The translations under genes and the position numbers were made by a program. From Opitutaceae bacterium (lineage in GTDB: Bacteria; Verrucomicrobiota; Verrucomicrobiia; Opitutales; Opitutaceae): a stretch of DNA of 56,737 nt. The stretch lies in NCBI GenBank assembly GCA_028822375.1, contig JAPKDW010000002.1, positions 1-56,737 on the forward strand. The letters run 5' to 3'. The notes below the pieces were generated by a model. The model worked only from the letters and a program-made list of their open reading frames with translations, was not told the DNA's origin and made no database searches. Shown piece after piece: positions 48,042-56,737 of the stretch (positions within the stretch are counted from its first letter, which is position 1; each line of letters begins with the position of its first letter).

Positions 48042-48743
48042 TCAAGATTCAATGAACTGACCGTCTTGCATACGCAAAATCCGATCGCACTTCTGCGCCA
48101 ATTCCGGATTGTGCGTAACGATCAACACAGCCTGACCCTTCTCTTTCGCCAACCGAGTCAACGACTCGAAAACCATCAGAGAATTCTTAACATCGAGATT
48201 TCCCGTGGGCTCATCAGCCAAAAGCACTCCAGGCATATTCGCCAAAGAGCGAGCGATCGCGACGCGTTGTTGCTCCCCGCCTGAAAGTTGAGACGGCAAG
48301 CGATGTGTTTTATCGCCCAAACCAACCTCTTCCAAAAGCGCCACCGAGCGAGCCTCCATATCCTTCGGGCTCAGACGACCAAGCTTCCTCATCGGCAACA
48401 TCACGTTTTCGGTCGCCGAGAACTCGGGTAGCAGAAAGTGAAACTGAAACACGAACCCGATGTTTTCTCCGCGAATCCGCGTATGCTCGCCATCCTTATC
48501 CAATGGTACGACCTCGTCCATCACATGAATCGACCCAGAATCTTGACGATCCAACAATCCGAGCAAGTACAGCAAGGTGCTCTTGCCGCAACCGGACGGA
48601 CCAACAATCGCCGAGACCTCGCCCCGGTAGAGCTTCAAGTTCACGCCTCGAAGCACGTGCACCTTCATCTCCCCTTCGCCGAGATACTTGTGAAGCTCCC
48701 GACACTCGAGCGCTATTTCCCTATTCGCAGCAGTCTCGCTCAT
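48042..48743 (-). CDS. lolD: LolD-type ABC transporter ATPase
   Basis: The 233-residue ATPase of the MacB/LolD family carries Walker A AIVGPSGCGKSTLLYLLGLL, FVFQFHFLLPEFSATENVMLP, the signature LSGGEQQRVAIARSLANMPG and Walker B VLLADEPTGNLD. With the overlapping permease gene it probably extracts lipoproteins from the inner membrane for the outer membrane. Its start overlaps the permease stop by 4 bp. Confidence 0.9.
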   Translation of the reverse strand: MSETAANREIALECRELHKYLGEGEMKVHVLRGVNLKLYRGEVSAIVGPSGCGKSTLLYLLGLLDRQDSGSIHVMDEVVPLDKDGEHTRIRGENIGFVFQFHFLLPEFSATENVMLPMRKLGRLSPKDMEARSVALLEEVGLGDKTHRLPSQLSGGEQQRVAIARSLANMPGVLLADEPTGNLDVKNSLMVFESLTRLAKEKGQAVLIVTHNPELAQKCDRILRMQDGQFIES

Positions 48744-49993
48744 GCGGCAGTCCCTCTAATAACATCGCCCGGCACCAACCGAGCCGCCCTACGAGCCGGA
48801 ATCAAGCTAGCAATCATCACAATGACCGTCGCCGCAACGACTGCCTGAATATAATGCCAGCCCGACCAATTGACTTCAAAAAACTCGGCCGTGAATAATC
48901 CTGCAGAAGGCATCGGCAGCTTCGAAATCCCAAAGGTCATCAACACCCCCAAACAACAACCGATCGCTGTACCCAGCACTAAAACAATCGCTCCCTGCCA
49001 GAGAAAAATACTCGAAATATCGCCCCGCGTGTAGCCCATCGAACGCAATATCGCGATTTCGCGGGTCTTCTCCATCACGATCATAACCAACATGCTGAAC
49101 ATCCCTAGGCCAGATACTATTATAATTGTGGATACGGTAATCGCCGAAGAGATCCTGAGGATCTTGAAAAGCTCGAGTAGCGACTTCTCGCGTTCCTGCC
49201 AAGGCGTAGAAAAGTGATTCGTCACATTTTCGATCAATTGCGAATCAATCATCGTGCGCGCCCGATCAAATACGCTTACCTGGATAAAGCTAACTCCGTG
49301 AGGCTTCTTCAAAAGCGAACGCACTGTATTGATGTGCATGAACACGCGCTTCTTATCGATATCCGAAACCCCTGTTTCATATAAGGCCGAAATTTTGAGG
49401 CGCCGTTGCTGGTCGACCGCCCGAATGATCAAAGAATCCCCGACCGATACATCCAAACGCGCTGCCAACTTAACCCCCAAGATCACGCCCATCGGCGTCT
49501 GCCTGAAATCGATGATAGAACCCGAATCGATCTGATCCTCTAAAGCCGACACCGCTAAATGATCGTCCACCGTGATTCCGAAAACCTGCCCGCTGTCCTC
49601 ACGTAAAGCGCTCTGGAGTTGAACGCTTCCCTTCAAAACCGATGACGTCGCCTCGATATTCGAGAGCTCCATGATCGCCACGACCACGGACTCCGGATGC
49701 TCTATTCCCTCGACAAAGCGGCGATTATTTTCGTCGGATAAAAAAAAGTTTGTGCTGTTTCCCTTCGACGATGCCGCCTCGACGAATACCGAAGTCGCCT
49801 GAATACGGTCTTCGATACGAATAGCTCCATCCGTTCCGAGAATCGTCTCGATAAACAGTTCTTGATAACCGCTAAGCTGAGCTTGCGTGGAAATGAAAAA
49901 GCCAACCCCAAACACAATCCCCGCCAGGCTCATCAACATGGAGCGCTTCTTAGCGAGTAAAAACCGGATTGCGATGCGGAAGTTGTGAGACAT
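48740..49993 (-). CDS. LolC/LolE-type lipoprotein-releasing permease
   Basis: The permease has the MacB/FtsX layout: one TM near the N-terminus (RSMLMSLAGIVFGVGFFIST), a large periplasmic domain (about residues 45-265) and three C-terminal TM helices (AITVSTIIIVSGLGMFSMLV, IFLWQGAIVLVLGTAIGCCL, YIQAVVAATVIVMIASLIPA). I start at ATG 49993 (MSHNFRIAIRFLLAKKRS) rather than the TTG three codons upstream. A LolCDE assignment fits, but a MacAB-type exporter cannot be fully excluded. No second permease is visible, so it may act as a homodimer (LolF-like). Confidence 0.82.
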   Translation of the reverse strand: MSHNFRIAIRFLLAKKRSMLMSLAGIVFGVGFFISTQAQLSGYQELFIETILGTDGAIRIEDRIQATSVFVEAASSKGNSTNFFLSDENNRRFVEGIEHPESVVVAIMELSNIEATSSVLKGSVQLQSALREDSGQVFGITVDDHLAVSALEDQIDSGSIIDFRQTPMGVILGVKLAARLDVSVGDSLIIRAVDQQRRLKISALYETGVSDIDKKRVFMHINTVRSLLKKPHGVSFIQVSVFDRARTMIDSQLIENVTNHFSTPWQEREKSLLELFKILRISSAITVSTIIIVSGLGMFSMLVMIVMEKTREIAILRSMGYTRGDISSIFLWQGAIVLVLGTAIGCCLGVLMTFGISKLPMPSAGLFTAEFFEVNWSGWHYIQAVVAATVIVMIASLIPARRAARLVPGDVIRGTAA

Positions 49994-50113
49994 GAAAATC
50001 AAGCGTTCTTAACCAGAAAGCAGCGAGTAAGGCGACAAGCAGGCGAGTCATCAACTCCAACTTTCACTAAACGCGATTTTAGCTACGGGACGATACCCCC
50101 GCTCGCTTTCCGT

Positions 50114-51370
50114 TCACCCGCCAGACAGGGAGCCGCTCAATTTAAAGACTGCAGAAATAATGCCGACTGCAATCAATCCCACCATAACGAATACTCCCAG
50201 CAAGACTCCCGTCGAAATAATCCCTAAAGACACTCTTACGAATTTATCAATCATCTCGCTGTACTGCCGCGACATCTGACGAAGTCCCGGCACAACGTCC
50301 CCGGTGTTCTCACCGACTGTAAAGACATCCAAAGCCATGTCCTCGAAATAACCCGTCGATTTAAAGGCCGCAGAAAGAGCCACCCCTTCCGTCACCTTAA
50401 CCCGAGCCTCCGAAAACGCTTCGCGCATGGATACATTAAACAATGAACGCTCCGCCATAACCAGAGCCTGCACCATGATAATTCCATTCTCGAGCAAGAG
50501 CGTAAGGGTCTGAGTGAATTGCAAAACTTGCGAATCGCGAATAAATCGGCCCAATCCTGGCACCCTCAAAATCAACGTATCGAATTTGGCGCGCCCTTTT
50601 TCCGAATTACGCCATGAAGCCAAACCGCCAACCGCCAGCGCGATACCGATAGCCCCAATCCAACCGTACTTAAGCATACCATCTGAAAGAGCGATTAGGA
50701 GCTTTGTAGAGGTCGGGAGATCGCCGCCCAGCGAGGCCAACAATCCTTCGATTTGAGGCAATAAACTAAATAGAAACAAGAAGACCAACCCCAGCGCAAC
50801 TAGGATCAAAAAACACGGATAAGACAATGCAGCCGTCAATTTAGACTTAATCGCTTTACGCTCCTCCATACTTTCGACGATACGCGTCAAAACGTTACCT
50901 AAACTACCGGTAGCTTCACCCGCCTCCACCAAGTTCACCACACTCTCGTTGAACACGTTCGGTTGCTTCCGAATCGTTTCGGACAACGTCCGCCCCTGAC
51001 GCAGATCCTCCCAAAGCCTCGATGCCAGCAGCTTCTGCTTCGGGTCGCTCAAACGAGTTGCCATCATCCGAAGCGCATCCGCCGATTGGATACCGCATTT
51101 CAGCAGCTCCCGCATTCCCGTCAAAAACGGCAACGCCAGACTACGCGTCAGGACCTTGTCTTTTGACGCTTCGGTATTGCTGCCGAACAAAGAAGCCAAG
51201 GACGAAGCTCCGGATCGCTTGGCTGCCTCGGCTCCAACTTCGCCTACCGAGAGAGGTCGCAACTTTTTCGCGCTTAGTTTCTGAAGGGCAATCTTACGAT
51301 TCGCCGCCTCGATCGATCCGCGAACCGAGGCTCCCTTCAGGTCTTTTGCGCTATACGAAAAACTAGGCAT
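50114..51370 (-). CDS. gspF: Type II secretion / type IV pilus inner-membrane protein GspF
   Basis: GspF/PilC is the polytopic platform protein of the assembly machinery. It starts PSFSYSAKDLKGASVRGSIE, has two cytoplasmic T2SF domains (FLTGMRELLKCGIQSADALR and FTQTLTLLLENGIIMVQALV) and three TM helices (LTAALSYPCFLILVALGLVFLF and others). It follows gspE by 30 bp on the same strand. Confidence 0.93.
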   Translation of the reverse strand: MPSFSYSAKDLKGASVRGSIEAANRKIALQKLSAKKLRPLSVGEVGAEAAKRSGASSLASLFGSNTEASKDKVLTRSLALPFLTGMRELLKCGIQSADALRMMATRLSDPKQKLLASRLWEDLRQGRTLSETIRKQPNVFNESVVNLVEAGEATGSLGNVLTRIVESMEERKAIKSKLTAALSYPCFLILVALGLVFLFLFSLLPQIEGLLASLGGDLPTSTKLLIALSDGMLKYGWIGAIGIALAVGGLASWRNSEKGRAKFDTLILRVPGLGRFIRDSQVLQFTQTLTLLLENGIIMVQALVMAERSLFNVSMREAFSEARVKVTEGVALSAAFKSTGYFEDMALDVFTVGENTGDVVPGLRQMSRQYSEMIDKFVRVSLGIISTGVLLGVFVMVGLIAVGIISAVFKLSGSLSGG

Positions 51371-51400
51371 TGATTAATTTATGAATTATGAATTATAAGG

Positions 51401-53098
51401 TTACTCCGTCGCTTCCTTTATTGAAATCGTGCGAACGACCTCCTCTAAGGTTGTCAGGCTTTGGCAGGCCAGATTCCAACCTGATTCACCGAGTGTGACC
51501 ATTCCACCTTGTCGACCGATTTCGCGCATTATTGGCGCCGCTTCTCGCTTCACGATCGGATCGTGCAACGCTTCGGTAACTCGGAGGATTTCATAAATCC
51601 CGACTCTACCTTTGTACCCAATATTTCGGCACCGCTCGCAGCCGACGGCTACTGGAAGTTCGGTGACCGAACCCAGGGCCTCCAGCGGCAAATCAAGCGT
51701 TTGAAGCGAATCCGCAACGGCGATCCGATCAATTGGCTTCATTTGATAGCAGTCTTGGCACAGTCGTCTCAAAAGCCTTTGCGCAATAATTAACTCCACG
51801 CCCGAAGCGATCAAAAACGGCTCGATCCCCATGTCGGTGAGACGCGTTATCGCGCCTGCCGAGTCGTTCGTGTGAAGCGTACTGAAAACCAAGTGACCCG
51901 TCAATGAAGCCTGTATTGCAATATCCGCCGTCTCCTTGTCCCGGATTTCCCCGACCATTATAACGTTCGGGTCTTGACGAAGCACATGCCTCAAAGCCTC
52001 CGCGAAGCCGAAGCCTATATCCTGCTTTATCTGGATTTGATTTACCCCAGGCACTTCGTACTCGATCGGATCTTCAACGGTGATAATACGTCTATCCTCC
52101 GAATTGATTTTGCGAATAAACGCGTTGAGCGAAGTGGATTTACCCGAACCTGTTGGTCCCGTTACGAGAACAATTCCATACGGAAGCCCAAGTACGCGAT
52201 CTATCTTTTCCTGATCCAAGGCCGACATGCCCAACTGCTGCATACTCAGCGGCGAACTCTTCTTGTTCAGCAAACGCAAACTGATGCTCTCGCCATACAT
52301 TACCGGCATCGTAGAGAGACGAATATCCAAGGTCGTATCGCCCGCCTTCATGGTAATACGTCCATCCTGAGGCAAACGTCGCTCGGAAATATTGAGCTTC
52401 GCCATGATCTTCAATCGAGAGACAATCGCGTCCTGAAATTTTCTCAAGTTGTCCGGCACGGGGACCGCAACCAGCAAACCATCGATCCGATAACGAATCC
52501 GGAGTTCTTCCTCCATCGGCTCGAAATGAATATCAGTCGCTCCATCCTCCACGGCCTGATTGAAGACTTCGTTCACGAAGCGAATGATCGCCGCATCTTC
52601 ATCTTCATCGTCTTCTTCAATCTCTCCGACCAAATCGTCGTCGATATCGAAAGACTCGTCCAAACTCTCGGCTCCGACTCCTAAATTTTGCGTAATGAAT
52701 TTCGAAATACGATCTGGATTCGCAAAGCGCCATTCAGGACGTCGACCGCAAGTCGCGTAAACCCAGTCATCCATAATCGCGTCGACCGGCCACCCTGTCG
52801 CCAAAACTAGTTCTTCGGAATCGCCATCTCCTTCCGTTTCTTCCTTAATCGGAACACAGTGAAACTCGTGCAAAATCCGAAGCGGAATCGAATTCAAACG
52901 ATCAAGATCGAACAATTCGTGAGAAACAACCGAAACGCCCTGCGAATCGCCCAGCACCCTAACGACTTCGCTCAAATCCTTATTCGCCCAATTTGCCAAG
53001 CGCTCCAAACGCTCGGAGCGGCGCAGTCCCTCGACTTCTTGCCGCTGCTCGTCGGAAAGTCCAAATGTATCCAGAAAATCTATCTCTGCCAATGCCAT
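51401..53098 (-). CDS. gspE: Type II secretion / pilus assembly ATPase GspE
   Basis: The 565-residue hexameric ATPase has an N-terminal N1/MshE-like region and then a core with AVEDGATDIHFEPMEEELRI, Walker A LVTGPTGSGKSTSLNAFIRK, the Asp box EDPIEYEVPGVNQIQ, Walker B DPNVIMVGEIRDKETADIA and the His box FSTLHTNDSAGAITRLTDM. A four-cysteine zinc motif (RRLCQDCYQM...VGCERCRNIGYKG) is present. It powers pseudopilus or pilus assembly with GspF. Confidence 0.94.
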   Translation of the reverse strand: MALAEIDFLDTFGLSDEQRQEVEGLRRSERLERLANWANKDLSEVVRVLGDSQGVSVVSHELFDLDRLNSIPLRILHEFHCVPIKEETEGDGDSEELVLATGWPVDAIMDDWVYATCGRRPEWRFANPDRISKFITQNLGVGAESLDESFDIDDDLVGEIEEDDEDEDAAIIRFVNEVFNQAVEDGATDIHFEPMEEELRIRYRIDGLLVAVPVPDNLRKFQDAIVSRLKIMAKLNISERRLPQDGRITMKAGDTTLDIRLSTMPVMYGESISLRLLNKKSSPLSMQQLGMSALDQEKIDRVLGLPYGIVLVTGPTGSGKSTSLNAFIRKINSEDRRIITVEDPIEYEVPGVNQIQIKQDIGFGFAEALRHVLRQDPNVIMVGEIRDKETADIAIQASLTGHLVFSTLHTNDSAGAITRLTDMGIEPFLIASGVELIIAQRLLRRLCQDCYQMKPIDRIAVADSLQTLDLPLEALGSVTELPVAVGCERCRNIGYKGRVGIYEILRVTEALHDPIVKREAAPIMREIGRQGGMVTLGESGWNLACQSLTTLEEVVRTISIKEATE

Positions 53099-53107
53099 AC
53101 CTAAATC

Positions 53108-53704
53108 CTAATTACTTCCGCCCGGTTTAGGCTCGACAACATTTTGCCGCAACGTTCGACGGCGGCGGATCTCTTCCGCAACTCGCTGCATGCGTTCGCG
53201 TACCTCTTCATCGCTCGCAGCCTCCATCGCTTTAGATTGTTGAACCCGCTGAGGAGTTTGTGACTGCCCTCTTGGCGCCGCACGCTGAGTCGCTCTTTGA
53301 ACTGCAGGCCTAGGAGCTTCTTTCAATGAAATGATGTCCGCATCTTTCAAACTCAACCGCCTGGTGATACTGCCTTGCCGCACCATAATGGTCTCTTCTC
53401 CCGGTTGGCTTCCCTTATCGTACGCTTCAAGCGTAATGCCATCCTCGGCTGCCTCTTCCTTACTCAACCAATAGCTTTTCTTCGCTTGAGGATCGTACAA
53501 GCTAAGCCACGCGACACCGCCAATTTCCACAACGCCATTGAACTCCATAGCATCCAATGGCGACGCAGTCGTCGTTTTCTTAACAGGTGCCGTGGTCACT
53601 TGCGAAGGCCGCACGAATGGAGACTTCGCTTCCCGAGCGAAAGCCGAACCCAGCCCCCCCAAAAAGATCATTAATATCACCAATATGCCAAATACCTTCA
53701 TCAT
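53108..53704 (-). CDS. Secreted GspC/PilP-like accessory protein
   Basis: The 198-residue protein has a signal peptide (FGILVILMIFLGGLGSAFA). A small beta-rich domain (MEFNGVVEIGGVAWLSLYDP, KKSYWLSKEEAAEDGITLEA, IMVRQGSITRRLSLKDADII) resembles the homology region of GspC or PilP. A low-complexity Gln/Arg-rich tail ends in a basic helix (EEVRERMQRVAEEIRRRRT). Position between secretin and gspE supports an inner-membrane-to-secretin linker role. Family membership is inferred from context more than sequence. Confidence 0.65.
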   Translation of the reverse strand: MMKVFGILVILMIFLGGLGSAFAREAKSPFVRPSQVTTAPVKKTTTASPLDAMEFNGVVEIGGVAWLSLYDPQAKKSYWLSKEEAAEDGITLEAYDKGSQPGEETIMVRQGSITRRLSLKDADIISLKEAPRPAVQRATQRAAPRGQSQTPQRVQQSKAMEAASDEEVRERMQRVAEEIRRRRTLRQNVVEPKPGGSN

Positions 53705-53714
53705 ACCTTCCTCC

Positions 53715-55985
53715 TTATCGCTTAAACCGTTTGCGAGAAACCGAGTCGGACTCCTCGTCGTTATCCGATTTAGATTTCTTCTTATCTTTGGTTCTCAGGT
53801 CGAAATCACCATTCTCCAATAGCTCATCCATTTTCCCACTAATCGGATGACGTCCAATCGCCTCCCGGGCATCCGCATCCGCTTCGTCAGCATCGCGAAT
53901 CACTTTCGGACGAATAAAGAGCAGCAATTCTCGATTTTCGAATTCAACAACATTGCTTCTGAACAAGTTTCCAAGCAAAGGGATTTCCCCCAAAATGGCC
54001 ATCCGTCCTTTTGTTTTCGTTTCCTTGCTCCGCTGCATTCCTCCAAGAACAACCAAGCCATCACTCTTAACACTTACAAATGAAACCATCTGACGGCGTC
54101 CGATAATCGGCTGAGGATTCCCGTTAATGTCAACCGACCCATCAATATCGTTTACAGACTGATCAATTTCCAACTGAATAATGTCGTTAGGTCCAATCAG
54201 CGGCTTCACCTTCAACTCAATTGCGATATCCTGATATTGAACCGTTTCTCGATTTCCATTGAGGCTATCCGAGACGGTACCCGTTACGATTGGCCGCTGC
54301 TGACCAACGGTAAATGTTGCCTCCTGATTGTGCGTCGTCATCAAAAACGGTTTGGAAAGAATCCGCACGTTACTATTCGTTCGCGCAGAATTCAAAATCG
54401 CATCGAAACTTAAGTTCGAGATAATCCCCGTTGTTTTGTCAAAATTTAGCGAAATATTATTTGCTCCAATTCCAAATAGATCCAGTCCACTGATACCAGT
54501 AAGATTCGGCGCTCCAGGCTCTTCGTCCTGAACATAACTACCACTAATCGAACTTGTGCCACGATTAGCGTCATTACCCAAATTAACCTCTGCGATAATC
54601 ACTTCAATAAGTACTTGAGGAAGCAATACATCGATCTTGGCGATCAATTCGGTCATGAGTTCCAAATCGCTTCGCGTTCCGGAAATAATGAGCGCGTTAC
54701 TACGTTCATCCGCTTCGATCGTCATGAAATCGCTGAACTGACTATCGCGATCCTCCAAGGCGCCTTGAACCACATTCGACACTTGTTGTTGTCGAGGTTG
54801 CGTCTGAGCCGTTTGCCTATTGGTCGTTTGATTAGCGCCTTGCTGCCCGGCTGTGTTTTGCAGACGACCCGTATTAGCGCCAGCCTGCGCGCGATCGCTG
54901 CTTTCCGTCGAAGTCGAACCACTTACGAAACTGCTGAGCAATCCTGCTACCTCGGTCGCCTCAGCATGATTGAGTACGATTACTTCAATTCGCGTCGCGG
55001 GATCGGATTTAATATCGAGTTTCTCGATTATATCATCGAAGAAGACCATATTCGACGGCTCCGACATGATGATTATCTGATTCGTCCGATCATCCGAAGC
55101 CAAAGCCGTATTTGAACCGAAAAGTATCTGATTAGGAATTGCTCCATCCGAAGCAACGGCAGCCACCGGTGCGGTACGAGCCGGTAGATCGCCAGGTCGC
55201 TGAGTCCGAGCTTGCGTACGATTATTGTTCGTATTCGAATTTTGATTATTATTCTCCCCGAAATTCGACCGGGCGGCATCAATTAATCCTTGAATCTGCT
55301 GAGACACTTCGCTCGCCTGGGCGAACTCCAAAGTATAAAAGCGCGTTTCCACATTCAAACGACTCGGAGTATCCACTTCAGACACCACGTACTCGAGACG
55401 CTGCAAGTTGCTGATCGTATCGGTGACGATAACCGCATTCGAATTCTGAAAGGGAATGATCGTGCTAAACCCTGGACTTAAGAATGCCTGGATTTGCGTT
55501 TGGAAGGTCTGCGAATCCAAGTACTTAAGGCGAAAGAGCTTACTCACAACCTTTCCGCTTGGGGCTATATCCTTCAACGACTGGATCACCAGCTCTGGAG
55601 CTTCCGTACGGATAGAGGCAATAGCTACTACCTTCAACAGCTTGTCTCCCAAAGGGGTCACGCCAATTCCATTTATACTGAGTAAACTCTCTATCGAGAG
55701 AATCGCTTCGTCTCGCGTCATATCCCCCCGACTGTCGAAGGTAAACTCCGGCGTAGGGAGAGATTGCGGACGAATGACCGATCGTTCCGTAAGAATCTCC
55801 AAGTAATGAAGCACGCTAACCAATTTCTCCGCCCTCCAAAGAATTCGAACCGTATCATCCCCGCTCGATACCTCCGCCACCTGATTCGGGTCGGCATCTT
55901 GCCCAATAGCGTTCTGAAAAGTAGCTCCCGCGAAGAGAGTAAAAATCAAAGCGATCGCTTTAGTTTTTCGTATCCAGTTGTTCAT
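53715..55985 (-). CDS. gspD: Secretin GspD
   Basis: The 756-residue outer-membrane secretin has a signal sequence, an N0-like domain (TFDSRGDMTRDEAILSIESL), N1-N3 repeats with FQNSNAVIVTDTISNLQRLE and the secretin core. Core motifs are VLIEVIIAEVNLGND, FTVGQQRPIVTG, NDIIQLEIDQSVNDIDG and VLGGMQRSKETKTKGRMAIL followed by PLLGNLFR. Two Gln/Asn/Thr-rich linkers interrupt the N domains (FGENNNQNSNTNNNRTQART; ANQTTNRQTAQTQPRQQQVS). The charged C-terminus is Lys/Asp/Ser-rich. It overlaps the upstream gene by ATGA. Confidence 0.94.
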   Translation of the reverse strand: MNNWIRKTKAIALIFTLFAGATFQNAIGQDADPNQVAEVSSGDDTVRILWRAEKLVSVLHYLEILTERSVIRPQSLPTPEFTFDSRGDMTRDEAILSIESLLSINGIGVTPLGDKLLKVVAIASIRTEAPELVIQSLKDIAPSGKVVSKLFRLKYLDSQTFQTQIQAFLSPGFSTIIPFQNSNAVIVTDTISNLQRLEYVVSEVDTPSRLNVETRFYTLEFAQASEVSQQIQGLIDAARSNFGENNNQNSNTNNNRTQARTQRPGDLPARTAPVAAVASDGAIPNQILFGSNTALASDDRTNQIIIMSEPSNMVFFDDIIEKLDIKSDPATRIEVIVLNHAEATEVAGLLSSFVSGSTSTESSDRAQAGANTGRLQNTAGQQGANQTTNRQTAQTQPRQQQVSNVVQGALEDRDSQFSDFMTIEADERSNALIISGTRSDLELMTELIAKIDVLLPQVLIEVIIAEVNLGNDANRGTSSISGSYVQDEEPGAPNLTGISGLDLFGIGANNISLNFDKTTGIISNLSFDAILNSARTNSNVRILSKPFLMTTHNQEATFTVGQQRPIVTGTVSDSLNGNRETVQYQDIAIELKVKPLIGPNDIIQLEIDQSVNDIDGSVDINGNPQPIIGRRQMVSFVSVKSDGLVVLGGMQRSKETKTKGRMAILGEIPLLGNLFRSNVVEFENRELLLFIRPKVIRDADEADADAREAIGRHPISGKMDELLENGDFDLRTKDKKKSKSDNDEESDSVSRKRFKR

Positions 55986-56557
55986 TTCGTATATTCGATG
56001 GACTTCAATTCTAGCTTCACATTCAGAAACTGCGGCGTTCTTGGCTGCGCAATGATACTAATTTGACGAAGACTAACATAAGGAAGACTCGATTTAATTT
56101 CATTCGTGAAATCTATCAGCTTATTGTAGTCGGCCTTATTAATATTGATCGTGAATGCGTGAAAAGTCAGCGGGATGCCCGTAGTCGTTTTAGGCGGGTT
56201 CGTCTTGAAATCATTAAAACCGTATTCGCGTATCAGATCGTAAACGCTCGCGCTCACTGTGTCGGCCGATGGAAGTTCCTCAAGGTTGATATCCTGAAGC
56301 ATCGCTTCATACCGAGCATCAATGTTTGGCTGTTCAAAAAACCATTGGCCTTGCTCTTCCGCTTGCGCATTAGCCATCCGGATATCCTTTAGAGCCGCGC
56401 TATGGCGATCTACCTGAAAAGTAAACCAAACGCCAAGCAATGCGGCTATGAAAAGAATCGACAGGAATTTCTCGCGCATAGAGAGACGAGAAAACCGTAA
56501 ACGAACGAACTGGTTCCAATACTGGAGCTCGCTAGTTGAATTACTATTGCTACCCAT
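55982..56557 (-). CDS. GspM/PilO-like inner-membrane protein
   Basis: From ATG 56557, which has a good AGGAGG site 9 bases upstream, the 191-residue protein has a short cytoplasmic N-terminus, one TM helix (FLSILFIAALLGVWFTFQV), a helical stalk and a ferredoxin-like periplasmic domain (LTFHAFTININKADYNKLID, LPYVSLRQISIIAQPRTPQF). This is the GspM/PilO architecture. The track start at 56590 lies inside the upstream gene. It overlaps that gene and gspD. Confidence 0.75.
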   Translation of the reverse strand: MGSNSNSTSELQYWNQFVRLRFSRLSMREKFLSILFIAALLGVWFTFQVDRHSAALKDIRMANAQAEEQGQWFFEQPNIDARYEAMLQDINLEELPSADTVSASVYDLIREYGFNDFKTNPPKTTTGIPLTFHAFTININKADYNKLIDFTNEIKSSLPYVSLRQISIIAQPRTPQFLNVKLELKSIEYTK

Positions 56558-56737
56558 TATTCGCAACCTCCTCGCCTTCGATCGCTTCATTGAAAGCGCC
56601 CGTTTTAAAATTTATGAGCGCGGTAAATGTTATTCCTCCCGCATTGCCTTTAGGGTCTCGCAATTCCACCGAATCGATCTTCTCGGATCGTTCCAAGCGC
56701 GCTTTGAAGCTATTAGCCTGTCCTTGGCTAGTGGCCT
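56550..56737 (-). CDS. C-terminal end of a GspL/PilN-like protein (cut by window edge)
   Basis: The last 61 residues of a minus-strand gene are visible and not in the ORF track: ATSQGQANSFKARLERSEKI, DSVELRDPKGNAGGITFTAL, INFKTGAFNEAIEGEEVANN, G, then TAG. The helix-then-strand pattern (RLERSEKIDSVEL...GGITFTALINF) fits the ferredoxin-like C-terminal domain of PilN/GspL. The stop overlaps the next gene's ATG (ATGGGTAG). The position before a PilO/GspM-like gene supports the call. Confidence 0.7.
   Translation of the reverse strand, partial: ATSQGQANSFKARLERSEKIDSVELRDPKGNAGGITFTALINFKTGAFNEAIEGEEVANNG

Noticed and set aside
51974-52684. 236-residue plus-strand ORF
   Set aside because: It lies antisense within gspE and has no motif; gspE is unambiguous.

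Overview
The window looks like the chromosome of a free-living aerobic Verrucomicrobium, most likely class Opitutae. This is inferred from gene content, not from a phylogeny. The clearest marker is a 51-residue small basic protein at 26994..27149. It matches from memory the Verrucomicrobia/Chlamydiae small basic protein family and is too short for the supplied ORF track. An alternative complex III operon, a sulfatase, a PVC-style type II secretion/type IV pilus cluster and weak Shine-Dalgarno use agree with this. GC content is moderate and genes are dense, with many 4-bp stop/start overlaps.

Layout. 1-2.7 kb is decayed: a C-terminal SLC13-type transporter relic with a frameshift, a PAS histidine kinase without a proper start, and a cytochrome c gene cut off where its family normally continues, behind an intact redoxin gene. 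3.0-7.4 kb is a sensing cassette: outer-membrane-barrel-like protein, branched-chain-amino-acid-type binding lipoprotein and hybrid histidine kinase, with no permease. 7.7-19.7 kb holds pyruvate carboxylase, a sulfatase with an extra C-terminal domain, a tandem universal stress protein, GlgC, CysD/CysN and a PLP aminotransferase. 19.7-27.2 kb is housekeeping: FtsH, TilS, SerS, TrmL, ThrH, SmpB, RpoZ and the small basic protein, with three convincing intrinsic terminators. 27.4-36.5 kb carries ComM/YifB, Ndk, FabF-AcpP-FabG, an rRNA pseudouridine synthase, FolD, a receiver-first histidine kinase and ProC, closed by a large REP-like inverted repeat.

36.6-47.9 kb is the most interesting region. 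A complete alternative complex III (actABCDEF, quinol:cytochrome c oxidoreductase) is followed on the same strand by a small membrane protein and three cbb3-oxidase-like genes. The CcoN-like subunit aligns along its length with true CcoN, but every heme and copper histidine position I can align has been replaced. The protein has only three histidines in 493 residues, none at a ligand position. CcoO keeps its single heme site, and the CcoP-like subunit has one heme site where canonical CcoP has two. The trio therefore cannot be a normal oxygen reductase. It looks like a repurposed membrane scaffold carrying two cytochromes c next to complex III. I know of no name for this arrangement.

48-56.7 kb carries a LolD/LolC-type ABC exporter and a secretion cluster: GspL/PilN-like (cut by the window edge), GspM/PilO-like, GspD with Gln/Asn-rich linkers, a GspC/PilP-like protein, GspE and GspF. 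No tRNA, rRNA, CRISPR array or intact insertion sequence was recognised.
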